A DNA stretch of 48,984 nucleotides. Source: JBGAPI01 sp044221335. GTDB lineage: Bacteria; Pseudomonadota; Gammaproteobacteria; Xanthomonadales; Ahniellaceae. This document shows, one piece after another, positions 1-8,723 of the stretch; positions within the stretch are counted from its first letter, which is position 1, and each line of letters begins with the position of its first letter. The notes beneath the pieces were generated by a model that had not been told where the DNA came from, ran no database searches, and saw only the letters and a program-made list of their open reading frames with translations. Made by a program: the position numbers and the translations under genes. The stretch spans positions 1-48,984 of the forward strand of contig JBGAPI010000039.1 of NCBI GenBank assembly GCA_044221335.1, written 5' to 3'.

Positions 1-18
1 TTTTGCCCGGAGGTCGCG

Positions 19-1554
19 ATGAGCAAAAGGAGTTTCGAGATGTATCAGTACCGACAGGTCCTGCTGCGCATGCGGCAGGGCGATTCCGACCGCGAGATCG
101 CGCGCACCGGGCTCATGGGCCGAGCCAAGTGCGCCTCCGTCCGTGAGGCCAGCGAACTCCTGGGCTGGCTCGATCCGACCACGGCCTTGCCCGACGACAC
201 CGCGCTCGCGGCGGTGTTCGCCAGCGCGCCACGAACGGCTCCGTGTACGTCCACACTGGAGCCCTTCCGCGACATGGTCGAGCGCTGGATTACCGAGGGG
301 CTGCAGGGCACCACGATCCACGCCGCGCTGGTCCGCAAGTACGGTTACCGCGGCAGCTACTCGGCGGTGCGGCGCTTCCTGCAATCCCACGCGGCCACGC
401 AACCGGTGGCCACGACGATGCGGCTGGAGTTCGCGCCGGGCGACGCCGTGCAGGTGGACTTCGGCGCCGGCCCCATCGTGCCGCATGCCCGCACCGGCGA
501 GGTACAGAAGACCTGGATCTTCGTGATGACCTTGTGCTGGTCGCGCCACCAGTACGCGGAGCTGGTGCTCGACCAGTCCGTCGCGACCTGGCTCGGTTGC
601 CATCGGCGCGCGTTCGAGTGGTTCGGCGGCGTGCCGCGGCGGGTCATCATCGACAACCCCAAGTGCGGGATCACGCGGGCCTGCAATACCGATCCGGCGG
701 TGCAGCGCGCCTACGCCGAGTTCGCCGAAGGCTACGGCTTCAAGATCAGCCCATGCCCGCCGCGCGATCCGCAGAAGAAGGGCATCGTCGAGGCCGGCGT
801 GAAGTACGTGAAGCGCGCCTTCGTGCCGTTGCGCGACTACCGCGATCTCGTCGACGGCAACCGGCAGCTCACCGCCTGGGTGCTCGGCGAGGCAGGCACG
901 CGCATCCACGGCACCACCCGTGAGCAGCCGCTGTCGCGCTTCGTCGATACCGAGAAGCCACTGCTGCAGTCCCTGCCCGACGTGGCGCCGGAGCTCGCGG
1001 TATGGGCCCAGGTCAGCGTACACGGCGATGCCCACGTGCAGTTCGAGCGCGCGCTGTACTCGGTGCCGTTCCGGCTGATCGGTCAGCGCCTGTGGCTCAA
1101 GGCCGGCACCGGCATCGTCTCGGTGTTCCAGGACCACGTGCTGGTGGCGACTCACCCGCGCGCCACTGGCCCGGGGCAACGCAGCACACTGGCGGATCAC
1201 CTGCCGCCCGCGGCGCTGGCCTGGTCGCTGGCGGACTCGCAGCACTGCCTCGCCGCCGCCGAGCGCATCGGCCGGCACTGCCGCATCGTCGTCGAGCGCC
1301 TGTTCGCCGATCGCGTGCTCGACAAGCTACGCGCCGCCCAGGGCGTGATCCGTCTGGCCAAGACCCACGGCAACGTCCGTCTCGAGGCCGCCTGCGAGCG
1401 CGCCCTGGCCTTCGACGATCCGCGCTATCGGACCATCAAGACCATCCTCGCCCGCGGCCTCGACCAGAGCATCGCCACCGTCAGCGGCGCCACCTCGGAT
1501 GTCTACACCCGTGGCGGTCGCTACTGCCGAATCGTCTCCGACCTCCTCCATTGA
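19..1554 (+). CDS. istA: IS21 transposase IstA
   Basis: This 511-residue protein is the DNA-cutting and joining transposase of the IS21 element. The N-terminal part (about residues 1-110) is a helix-turn-helix DNA-binding region. The rve-type catalytic core follows, with D147 in QVDFGAG, D212 in IIDNPK and E258 in GIVEAG, a complete DDE triad with IS21-like spacing. The C-terminal region is the usual Mu-type beta-barrel. Length is normal for the family. The ATG at 19 is preceded by GGAGG at 10-14. It is followed after 15 nt by istB, with which it acts. No frameshift is visible, so the element looks capable of movement if its left end is intact. Confidence 0.95.
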   Translation: MSKRSFEMYQYRQVLLRMRQGDSDREIARTGLMGRAKCASVREASELLGWLDPTTALPDDTALAAVFASAPRTAPCTSTLEPFRDMVERWITEGLQGTTIHAALVRKYGYRGSYSAVRRFLQSHAATQPVATTMRLEFAPGDAVQVDFGAGPIVPHARTGEVQKTWIFVMTLCWSRHQYAELVLDQSVATWLGCHRRAFEWFGGVPRRVIIDNPKCGITRACNTDPAVQRAYAEFAEGYGFKISPCPPRDPQKKGIVEAGVKYVKRAFVPLRDYRDLVDGNRQLTAWVLGEAGTRIHGTTREQPLSRFVDTEKPLLQSLPDVAPELAVWAQVSVHGDAHVQFERALYSVPFRLIGQRLWLKAGTGIVSVFQDHVLVATHPRATGPGQRSTLADHLPPAALAWSLADSQHCLAAAERIGRHCRIVVERLFADRVLDKLRAAQGVIRLAKTHGNVRLEAACERALAFDDPRYRTIKTILARGLDQSIATVSGATSDVYTRGGRYCRIVSDLLH

Positions 1555-1569
1555 ACCCAGGACTCCACC

Positions 1570-2352
1570 ATGACCTCGATCCATGAATTGACCCCGTCCC
1601 TCAAGCAGCTGCGGCTGTCGGGCATCCTCGACTCGCTCGACGCGCGCAATCGCCAGGCCATCGACAGCAAGCTCGCCTACACCGAGTTCCTCGCCCTACT
1701 GATCCAGGACGAAGTCGCCAGGCGCGAGCAGAAGAAGTTCAGCACGCGTTTGCGGCGCGCCAGCTTCCGCGCCCAGAAGACCCTCGACGCCTTCGACTTC
1801 GACCGCCTGCCCGGCGTCAACCGCAGCCTGATCGCTGACCTCGCCACCGGCCGCTACCTCGACGAGAAGGCTCCGGTCGCCATCGTCGGCCCCTGCGGCA
1901 CCGGCAAGAGCCACATCGCTCAGGCGCTTGGTCACTGCGCGCTGCGCCAGGGCCGCGACGTGCTGTTCACCACCCAGAGCCAGCTCACCGCCAGCCTGCA
2001 CACAGCGCGTGCCATCGGCAGCTACGAACGCAAGCTGCAGCAGCTTGCGCGCGTCGACCTGCTGATCATCGACGACTTCGCGCTGAAGCCGCTGCGTCCG
2101 CCGCACGACGAGGACTTCCACGAGCTGATCGCCGAACGCTACGAGCGCGCCGCCACGATCATCACCAGCAACCTCGACCTCAACGAGTGGGGAGAAGCGT
2201 TCCCGGCCAACAAGATGCTCGGCGCCGCCACCATCGACCGACTCCGCCACGGCGTCTACCGAGTCGACCTCGACGGCATCAGCTATCGCGATGCCAGGGG
2301 CACTCCAGAAGCCCAGAAATCAGTAGTTGCAAAAGCCAGAAAATCCGCCTGA
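1570..2352 (+). CDS. istB: IS21 helper ATPase IstB
   Basis: This 260-residue AAA+ ATPase is related to DnaA/DnaC and assists IstA in target capture and transposition. The N-terminal helical region, starting with the typical HELTPSLKQLRLSG segment, is followed by a Walker A loop GPCGTGKS at residues 107-114 and a Walker B segment LLIIDDF with D168-D169. The region around MLGAATIDRLRH near residue 220 is the usual sensor segment. Length matches full-length IstB. It sits directly behind istA on the same strand, and the short space suggests coupled translation. Nothing is broken or missing. Confidence 0.95.
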   Translation: MTSIHELTPSLKQLRLSGILDSLDARNRQAIDSKLAYTEFLALLIQDEVARREQKKFSTRLRRASFRAQKTLDAFDFDRLPGVNRSLIADLATGRYLDEKAPVAIVGPCGTGKSHIAQALGHCALRQGRDVLFTTQSQLTASLHTARAIGSYERKLQQLARVDLLIIDDFALKPLRPPHDEDFHELIAERYERAATIITSNLDLNEWGEAFPANKMLGAATIDRLRHGVYRVDLDGISYRDARGTPEAQKSVVAKARKSA

Positions 2353-2391
2353 AATCACACCCGTTCGAGACCCGCTATCCGGGGTCTGTAA

Positions 2392-2442
2392 GTGGCTCGA
2401 TTAAGCCGATCTTGGGTGGCTCGAATAGGGCGGTCGGTGACA
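2392..2442 (+). repeat. Right terminal repeats of the IS21 element
   Basis: The nonamer GTGGCTCGA occurs at 2392-2400 and 2416-2424, 24 bp apart, and the segment ends in CA at 2441-2442. Multiple subterminal repeats and a terminal CA are typical of IS21 ends. The exact last base is inferred, because the left end is not in the window. Confidence 0.6.
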
Positions 2443-5400
2443 CCCGCGCTCGCCGACCACGCCGATACCCACTACGACGTCCGATCCAGTGCGCTGTTGC
2501 TCGAGCCGGGTGCTGCGCGCATCGCGCTGCTGGCCGCACAGGTCCGCGCGCGTGCGCAGATGCCGGATGCGCTGAACCTGCCGCCAGGCGCCCACCGCCA
2601 CGCGATCATGCACACGCGGGCACCGCCCGGACTTGACTCGGCCTACGCAGCGCTCGCCGGCAATCTCGAAGGACATCGCATCGCCGCCGACGCACCTGGC
2701 GGCGTGGTGATGCGCCTGCACGCGCTGGCGGCAGAGCCCGCGCCGTTCGCGAGTTGTGCGCAGGTGGTTTCGCTGGACGGCCAGCTACGTCTGTCGGTGC
2801 AGATGGATCGCGCCCTTTTTGATGGCGCGACGGCCGAACTGCTCTTGCGTACCTGGCAGCAATGCGCGTTGGATCTTTGCCAGGAGAGCTCGACGAGCCA
2901 GCCTGCGATTGTTCGCGCACCGCCGGTGCTACCGGTGCTCGCCGAACTGCTGCGCGCAGCGAGTTCGCGTCATGCCCAACAGGTGGCGCTCGACGATGGC
3001 CAGCAGCGATACTCGTACGCTGAGCTGATCGCCTACGCGCACTCCAGCGAATTCCTCCGCCAAGCGCGTTCGGGGCACTTGGTGTTGACCGATGAGCCGA
3101 CCGTCGAACAGGCCAGGCTGTTTTACGCCGCGCTATTGAATGGCATCCCGGTGCTCTGCGCGCCCGCGGGCAGCGCACGCGGATCGCCGGCGGAAACCGC
3201 GGTGATCTTCGAGACTTCCGGCACCACTGCGGACAAGGCCACGGTCTGGCTCCCGGCCACCGCGCTTGCCAGCTACGCCACCCAGATGGTGCGAGCGCTG
3301 TGCTTGGCGCCAGGCGACCGCGTGCTCCGTTTCGCCTCGATGCGATTTGATGCAGCGGTCGAAGAGTTGCTGGTGAGTTTCATGTCCGGTGCGACCGTGG
3401 TTTGTCCCGTGGATGCCGCGGGCGGGCTGGTCGTGTGCACGCGAAAATTGTCGTTCCCGCAATTTTCCGATCTGCTGCACGCGCAGCGGATCAGCGCGCT
3501 GAACGTTGCGACCGCATGGTTTCGTGCGGCGATGCGCGACGGTTTGCGGCTGCCTGCACGGGTGCGTCAGGTGGTCATCGGTGGCGAGGCCTGTGATGGT
3601 GCTACCTGGAGTGCGTTTCGGGCGCGCTATCCGGCGGTCGATCTGGTCAATACCTACGGTTTGACGGAAGCCTGCGTCACCCAGACGCTGTTCCGTGGCG
3701 AGTTGCCGCAAGGCGCAAGCAGCGTGCCGTTGGGATGGCCGCTCGCGCATGTCGACGCGCTGCTGGTCGAAGCTGGCGCAGATCGGGTTACCGGCGCGCT
3801 TGAGCCCGGCGAGCTTTGCCTCGGTGGAGCGAGCCTCGCCACGGGTACGCGCGCCAACGGGTTTCAGGACTTGCACGGCGCGCCCATGCTACGCACTGGC
3901 GATCTGGTGCGCCGCGATGCGCACGGTTGTCCGCACTACCTCGGCAGACTCGACCAGCAGCGCAAGTACCTCGGTCAGCGCGTCAACCTTCACACGCTCA
4001 GCCAGGCGGCGATCCAGGCACAAGGCGATTGCGCGCACGCGCGGCTCGACGGTAGTCAACAGGATGGCTTGCAGCTGGTCATCGCGCACGCTCGCGTGGC
4101 CACTCCGGCACTGAAGGCGCTTGCACGTGCGCATTCGGCCCGGTTGCATGAAGTTACGCCGTGGCCACGCAACATCAGCGAAAAAACCGATGTCGCCGCC
4201 TTGCGCCGCGCGCTGGTGCCAAGCCACTTCGAACAAGACCCACCGGCGACGCGAGGGGTCGAACCGATTCGCGCGCTTGGGCTCGCGCTGATCGAACTCA
4301 CTGGTAGGCGCTGGCCGGAGCACCTGCGCATTGTCGACATCATGGATTCGCTGACCTGGCTGCGCTTGCGCTCGCGGCTCGAGCAGCAGTGCGAGCTCAC
4401 GCTCGGAGCGCATGAGTTCGACCTTACCCTCGCTCAGGTCGAATCCCGCCTCGCGGGTGCGGGCAGGGCGGCTGCACCCGTCGTGGAAGCCAAGCTGCAT
4501 GCCGGCTTTGTGCATCAGGCGCAGCGAGCGCCGCGGGCGGTCGCGCTGATCGCCGGAGAGCTCTGCCATGACTACGCCTCGTTGTTGTGCGCGGTGCAAG
4601 GGCTGCAACGACAGCTCGAGCACGCCGGTGTGGGTAGTGGTGATCGCGTCGCCTTTCGCGCCGAACGCGCTGTATTCGATGTGCTTGCCATGCTCGCAAT
4701 CAGCGCAGTCGGGGCCGCATTCGTTCCACTGACCTCGGCGCCCGGAACGCCCGAAGCATGCGCACGGATGGCACAGGCGGGGGTGCGGTTCTATCTGCAC
4801 GGCGATGGTGTGTTGACGATTGCCGACTCGGCGGCGGGCCGCAGCGAAGTGATCGCCGACCTCGCGTACGTGCTGTTCACGTCGGGCTCCGGCGGCGCCC
4901 CCAAGGCGGTCGCCATGACGCATGCAGCGGCGATGAACACGCTGCGCGCAGTCGCCGGTCGCCTGCAGCTGTGTGCCGAAGATCGCCTGTTGGCGCTTTC
5001 TCCGAGCCAGTTCGATCTCAGCATCTTCGATGTCTTCGCCACGCTTGGCGCGGGTGCCGCGCTGATCTGGCCGGACGAAACCGTACGTTCGCAGCCAGCG
5101 CGCTGGCCCGCGTTGCTGGAACGCCATCGCATCAGTATCTGGAATTCGGTGCCGAGTTCGATGGCCTTGTTGCTCGCGCTGCCGCTCCCGACGGGTGCGG
5201 CGCTGCACCTGAGAGAGGTCATGCTGAGTGGCGACTTTGTGCCGCGCGCGCTGCTGCTGCGGGCGGCTGCCGCTCTGGGACCAGCACGAATCAGCGTACT
5301 TGGCGGCGCCACGGAAGCCGGCATCTGGTCCTGCGCGATCGATGCTGCGGACAGCGACTCGGCACATGCGCCGTACGGTCCGGCGCTGCCCGGGCAACAG

Positions 5401-7251
5401 CTCTGGATTGACGCCCCGGACGGTGAGATCGGCGAGATCCTGATTGGCGGCGCCAGTCTGGCGGTTGGATATCTGCAGGACGGTGCCGTGCTGGCGCCGT
5501 TCGGGCCGTTCTATCGCACCGGCGATCTCGGACGCGCGCGCCGCGGTGGCAGCATCGAGATCCTGGGGCGCGCCGACCAATGCGTGAAGTGGCGTGGGGC
5601 GCGGGTCAGTGTCGCGGCAACCGAGGCGCGCTTGCTCGACGACGCCAGCGTGGAAGCCGCTTGTGTGCAATGCGTGGACGACACAGTTGTCGCCGTGTTG
5701 CAACTCGTGGCCGGTAGCCGGGTCGAGCAGGTGCGTGCGCGCTGGCGCGCTCGCAGTGATGAAGAACTGTCGCCGGAGCAATGGTTGGAAATCGAATCCA
5801 TGCCGCTGACGGCCAACGGCAAACTGGATCGGCTGGCGCTGCGGCAGTTGGCACAGGCACATGTACGGACGGCCGCTCCGCCAGCGTTGGACGCTGGCGA
5901 CAGCCACGCCGCGGCGCGCGCACTCGCCTTGTGGCAACAGTTCTTGCCGCACATCCGCTCCCCTGAACAGGGCGACTGGATTGCCCAGGGCGGACACTCG
6001 CTGATGGCCTTGCGATTGGTCGAAGCAGCGCTCGCACAAGGTGCGCACGGCGCGACGCTGGGCGGGTTCCTGGAGCAACCGACCTTGGCCACGCTTACCC
6101 GCTGGTTCACCCCGCCGGCGCGCTCCGACTCCGGACGCCGCCAGCAGGAAGCCCGGCCATGCGTCGAATCGCCGGTACGCATTTCGCCTGCCTTGCGCGC
6201 GCGCCTGCGAGCAACACGCGACGCGATTCTGGTGACTGGCGCCACCGGCATGCTGGCGAGTGCCCTGATCGACCAGTTGCAGCAAGGCTCGCAGCGCATG
6301 CTGATCCTCGGCGTGCGTGCCGATGACGAAGATGCGGCGGCCTCGCGTCTGCCGGCGCTGCCGGCAGATCGCCAGATGGTGCTGCCGATGCAGTTGTCCC
6401 AAGTCCGGTTCGGTCTGGATGCGGAATGTTTCAACGCACTTGGAGATGCACTTGGCGACATCTGGCATCTCGCCGCCGACGTGAACTTTCTGCAGCCCGC
6501 GTCTGAACTCGAAGCGACCAATGTGCGGGCCCTGCGTGAGGTGCACGCACTGGCCTGTGTTCGCGGCGCGCGCTTGCATTTTGCATCCACCCTGGGCGTG
6601 TTTCCGTACCAGCTCCAAGCCGACGTAGACGAGTGCAGCGCGCGCCCCGCGGGTCTTTTCGCCTCGGGCTATGCCGAATCGAAATGGCGGGCGGAGACCC
6701 TGTTGCGTGAGTTGTCGCACGCACCGGACAGCGGCCTGCCGGCGGCGCCGATCCACGTCTATCGACTGGGCCTTCTCGCCGGCGCGACGCTGCGTCCGTT
6801 CGACATGCTCGGCATGGCATTCAGCGCGCTGCAAGCGATCCGAAGCTGGCCGCGGTTGACGGGTGAGCTCAATCTGCTCGACCACCGTGACGCCGCTTCG
6901 GCGATGCTGTTGCTGGCCACCGAACCCGCGGCGACTTGGCACCTGCAGAATCTCGTGGCGATGCCGCTGGCGAACTTGCCTGATCAAGTCGCTCCGCAAT
7001 GGCCGGTGCTTTCGTCCAGCGACTGGATCGCGCAGTTGCGTGCACTGGAGTTCGCTGCCGGGCAGCGTGACACCCGGCTGGCGCGCGACATGGTGCTGCT
7101 TCTGTTGCCAGGCCTGGTCGATGTGGGCAGCCGGGGACGCATTCTCTCTGAGCACACCCACGAGGTGTTGCGGGAACGGCGTTGGCAGCCGCGCACAGTG
7201 CTGCAGGTCTTGCGAGGTCTCGTCCGGACTGCATTCTCAGAGCCCGGATGA
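2392..7251 (+). CDS. Nonribosomal peptide synthetase, 5'-truncated by IS21 (C*-A-T-A-T-R)
   Basis: This is the remaining 3' part of a multimodular NRPS; real NRPS sequence begins about 2443, and the first ~17 codons are IS DNA with a GTG at 2392. Domains by approximate residue: end of a condensation domain (20-170, no HHxxxDG left); A1 (195-605; A3 near 273, YGLTEA near 421, RTGDL near 501); T1 with the phosphopantetheine serine in IMDSL near 650; A2 (705-1150; LFTSGSGG near 827, LGGATEAG near 970, NGKLDR near 1142); T2 with GGHSL near 1200; NADPH-dependent thioester reductase (from 1279; VTGATGM, then YAESKW near 1427). The reductase would release the product as an aldehyde or alcohol. A2 pocket residues read by eye (D-L-F, N, L-S, L, I) resemble the DLYNLSLI-type cysteine code. 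No condensation or cyclization domain lies between T1 and A2, which is unusual. Probably a pseudogene unless the IS drives expression. Confidence 0.85.
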   Translation: MARLSRSWVARIGRSVTPALADHADTHYDVRSSALLLEPGAARIALLAAQVRARAQMPDALNLPPGAHRHAIMHTRAPPGLDSAYAALAGNLEGHRIAADAPGGVVMRLHALAAEPAPFASCAQVVSLDGQLRLSVQMDRALFDGATAELLLRTWQQCALDLCQESSTSQPAIVRAPPVLPVLAELLRAASSRHAQQVALDDGQQRYSYAELIAYAHSSEFLRQARSGHLVLTDEPTVEQARLFYAALLNGIPVLCAPAGSARGSPAETAVIFETSGTTADKATVWLPATALASYATQMVRALCLAPGDRVLRFASMRFDAAVEELLVSFMSGATVVCPVDAAGGLVVCTRKLSFPQFSDLLHAQRISALNVATAWFRAAMRDGLRLPARVRQVVIGGEACDGATWSAFRARYPAVDLVNTYGLTEACVTQTLFRGELPQGASSVPLGWPLAHVDALLVEAGADRVTGALEPGELCLGGASLATGTRANGFQDLHGAPMLRTGDLVRRDAHGCPHYLGRLDQQRKYLGQRVNLHTLSQAAIQAQGDCAHARLDGSQQDGLQLVIAHARVATPALKALARAHSARLHEVTPWPRNISEKTDVAALRRALVPSHFEQDPPATRGVEPIRALGLALIELTGRRWPEHLRIVDIMDSLTWLRLRSRLEQQCELTLGAHEFDLTLAQVESRLAGAGRAAAPVVEAKLHAGFVHQAQRAPRAVALIAGELCHDYASLLCAVQGLQRQLEHAGVGSGDRVAFRAERAVFDVLAMLAISAVGAAFVPLTSAPGTPEACARMAQAGVRFYLHGDGVLTIADSAAGRSEVIADLAYVLFTSGSGGAPKAVAMTHAAAMNTLRAVAGRLQLCAEDRLLALSPSQFDLSIFDVFATLGAGAALIWPDETVRSQPARWPALLERHRISIWNSVPSSMALLLALPLPTGAALHLREVMLSGDFVPRALLLRAAAALGPARISVLGGATEAGIWSCAIDAADSDSAHAPYGPALPGQQLWIDAPDGEIGEILIGGASLAVGYLQDGAVLAPFGPFYRTGDLGRARRGGSIEILGRADQCVKWRGARVSVAATEARLLDDASVEAACVQCVDDTVVAVLQLVAGSRVEQVRARWRARSDEELSPEQWLEIESMPLTANGKLDRLALRQLAQAHVRTAAPPALDAGDSHAAARALALWQQFLPHIRSPEQGDWIAQGGHSLMALRLVEAALAQGAHGATLGGFLEQPTLATLTRWFTPPARSDSGRRQQEARPCVESPVRISPALRARLRATRDAILVTGATGMLASALIDQLQQGSQRMLILGVRADDEDAAASRLPALPADRQMVLPMQLSQVRFGLDAECFNALGDALGDIWHLAADVNFLQPASELEATNVRALREVHALACVRGARLHFASTLGVFPYQLQADVDECSARPAGLFASGYAESKWRAETLLRELSHAPDSGLPAAPIHVYRLGLLAGATLRPFDMLGMAFSALQAIRSWPRLTGELNLLDHRDAASAMLLLATEPAATWHLQNLVAMPLANLPDQVAPQWPVLSSSDWIAQLRALEFAAGQRDTRLARDMVLLLLPGLVDVGSRGRILSEHTHEVLRERRWQPRTVLQVLRGLVRTAFSEPG

Positions 7252-7562
7252 CCTTTCGCGCGCGCCCAAGGAAGCGCCCATTCCGTATTCAATTGATCCA
7301 TCGTCATCCGGTCAATCGTCATCTGATCGATGCCAGTCGCCGTCAGGCCAAGGGTTGGCCCATTGGGATCTCGTCCCGAGCCGTGGTGCAAGAGGCGTTC
7401 ATCGCGACGCTGGGCGTCGGTACTTCGGAGGCAGGATGCCGGAGCGAGCAACCGCCGCGCGGCGGCGGCTGGACCGGAGGGAATCGGCCAGAATGGCCGA
7501 CGTCATTCCCGCCGATCAGGCCGGCGTGCCCTGATCGCACAGGGGGTGGCAACGCGCTGAAA
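7252..7562. other. Intergenic stretch, no gene seen
   Basis: There are 311 bases between the NRPS stop and the stop of the convergent nuclease-like gene. Reading frames here have no family resemblance. A 9-bp direct repeat ATCGTCATC occurs at 7300-7308 and 7315-7323. No convincing terminator hairpin with a T tract is visible for either convergent gene. Confidence 0.5.
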
Positions 7563-8150
7563 TCACGCTCCGAGTACTTCACCGGGCTTGGAGCCATACA
7601 GCCTGTCCGCCTGCGAAAGTCGATGGTCGCCATACTTCTGGAAGGCGTCTTGCCAGGACACCGTCTGCTGTCCGAAAACCTTCAAGGCATTGCGGCGCTT
7701 CTCGCTTCGGGCCGCCAGCAGATATCGACTCGACGCCAAAGCGACGTGAACGACCCTCAGCTGAGAGAAGCCGGGGATCTGCGCGATCATTTCCGCATCC
7801 CCTTCGAACGATGCGTGCTGCTGCCCCTTGAAGATCTCACAGACCTTCGCTTCGATGATGATGATGTTTCTTTCACCGAACAGGCAAAGGTCGAACGTGC
7901 GCTTGGCGGACCAGCTGTTCGCCTTGGCAGACTCGCCGCGGTGCCACGCGACGTCTCGCGCAAGGCACACTTCCCAGCCGAGATCCCACGAGCCATCGGG
8001 TTCGACTGAATTCAGTCCGGCTGTCGAGATCAGCCATTGCGCGAAGTCGGGCGTATTCCTGGAGGCATGTTGGTAAAGAACGCCGCAGAAGTAGCGCTCT
8101 TCGCGAGTCCACGCCGACCAGGGCTGGTCGCGCAAATAGGCCAGTGACAT
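7563..8150 (-). CDS. PD-(D/E)XK nuclease-like hypothetical protein
   Basis: This 195-residue protein could not be assigned to a named family. The segment FDLCLFGERNIIIIEAK contains D87, then a hydrophobic strand, then E100-A-K102, which matches the D...(D/E)XK core of the restriction-endonuclease-like fold; E60 lies upstream where an extra acidic residue is often found. The first ~45 residues are helical and aromatic-rich (WTREERYFCGVLYQH). The start at 8150 is chosen because GGAGG lies 7 nt upstream on the minus strand. The gene is isolated, convergent with the NRPS remnant and divergent from the CTQ-oxidase operon. It could be a solitary defence or DNA-repair nuclease, or a degenerate relative. 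The fold is inferred from the motif only. Confidence 0.65.
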   Translation of the reverse strand: MSLAYLRDQPWSAWTREERYFCGVLYQHASRNTPDFAQWLISTAGLNSVEPDGSWDLGWEVCLARDVAWHRGESAKANSWSAKRTFDLCLFGERNIIIIEAKVCEIFKGQQHASFEGDAEMIAQIPGFSQLRVVHVALASSRYLLAARSEKRRNALKVFGQQTVSWQDAFQKYGDHRLSQADRLYGSKPGEVLGA

Positions 8151-8723
8151 TTCGAGACCTCCGTGGTCGAGCACGTTTGAAATTGGATCGGCGCGTCCAA
8201 AATCACGGTCGGCGCCGGAAACTTCGCTTCTGATCCACGGAAGCGGACTTGCCGTTTCGGCGCCATTCGCGCCTTCCTCTGCGATCGAGCAATCCGGCGA
8301 GCGTATTGCGCTCGGGCGTCGACGAATGGTCGGTCCCGATCGGCGGCGCCGTGAATGCCGTGTTGGCAATCATCTTGCGTTCTTCCCGCAATCGCTGGCG
8401 CTATCGGAAATCACCAAAGACGTTGTCAGTTGCGACGTGGCGCCACCAACACGTCAACCTGTCAGTTCTTACAGCCTGCCCATTCGAGAGCTTGCTGATA
8501 ACAAGCAGGACGTGGCGATTTCGACATCGCCGGAGTTTTCGTCCCCGCACTCGTCATGACGCATTCAACGGCCCCTGAAAGCCGTCTGGATTCGTCGACG
8601 CACCTGCTAAGCCCAACCAGCGCAATGTTGACGACGTGCTTCGGCACGCCAGGCAGTCTGAGATCCGAAAGTCAGTTCCCGATCAGCGGTAATTGCCCAT
8701 TTCTGAATCCGGAGGAGATCAAC
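8151..8723. other. Divergent intergenic region upstream of the CTQ-oxidase operon
   Basis: This 573-base stretch must carry promoters for the minus-strand nuclease-like gene and the plus-strand oxidase operon. No strong sigma-70 pair was recognised. On the minus strand, a protein-like reading frame starting at 8373 (MIANTAFTAPP) shifts character near 8285, where another frame continuous with the nuclease-like gene (SIAEEGANGAETASPLPW) becomes protein-like. This could be a frameshifted longer N-terminus, or chance in GC-rich DNA. Confidence 0.4.

Larger units (their letters stand above)
1..2442 (+). mobile_element. IS21-family insertion sequence, left end outside window
   Basis: Two adjacent genes, istA (DDE transposase) and istB (ATPase helper), 15 nt apart, are the hallmark of IS21 elements. 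The right end is placed at the CA dinucleotide at 2441-2442, because the element carries the repeated terminal motif GTGGCTCGA at 2392-2400 and 2416-2424, as IS21 ends usually contain several subterminal repeats. The left end and one copy of the target duplication lie upstream of base 1, so the boundary cannot be confirmed from both sides. Immediately after 2442 the sequence becomes the interior of an NRPS gene, which shows that the element landed inside that gene. Confidence 0.85.

Noticed and set aside
3889..7161. Open frame of 1090 codons on the minus strand
   Set aside because: It is opposite the NRPS remnant, whose A, T and reductase motifs are unambiguous on the plus strand.
7182..8009. 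Open frame of 275 codons on the plus strand
   Set aside because: It begins in the NRPS end and then covers the minus-strand nuclease-like gene, which has the better ribosome site and a catalytic motif. No motif in this frame.
8556..8723. Upstream ATG extending the CTQ oxidase by 56 residues
   Set aside because: The added residues have no family similarity, while the ATG at 8724 has GGAGGA in front and begins with the conserved HPVVGIARVGNS region.
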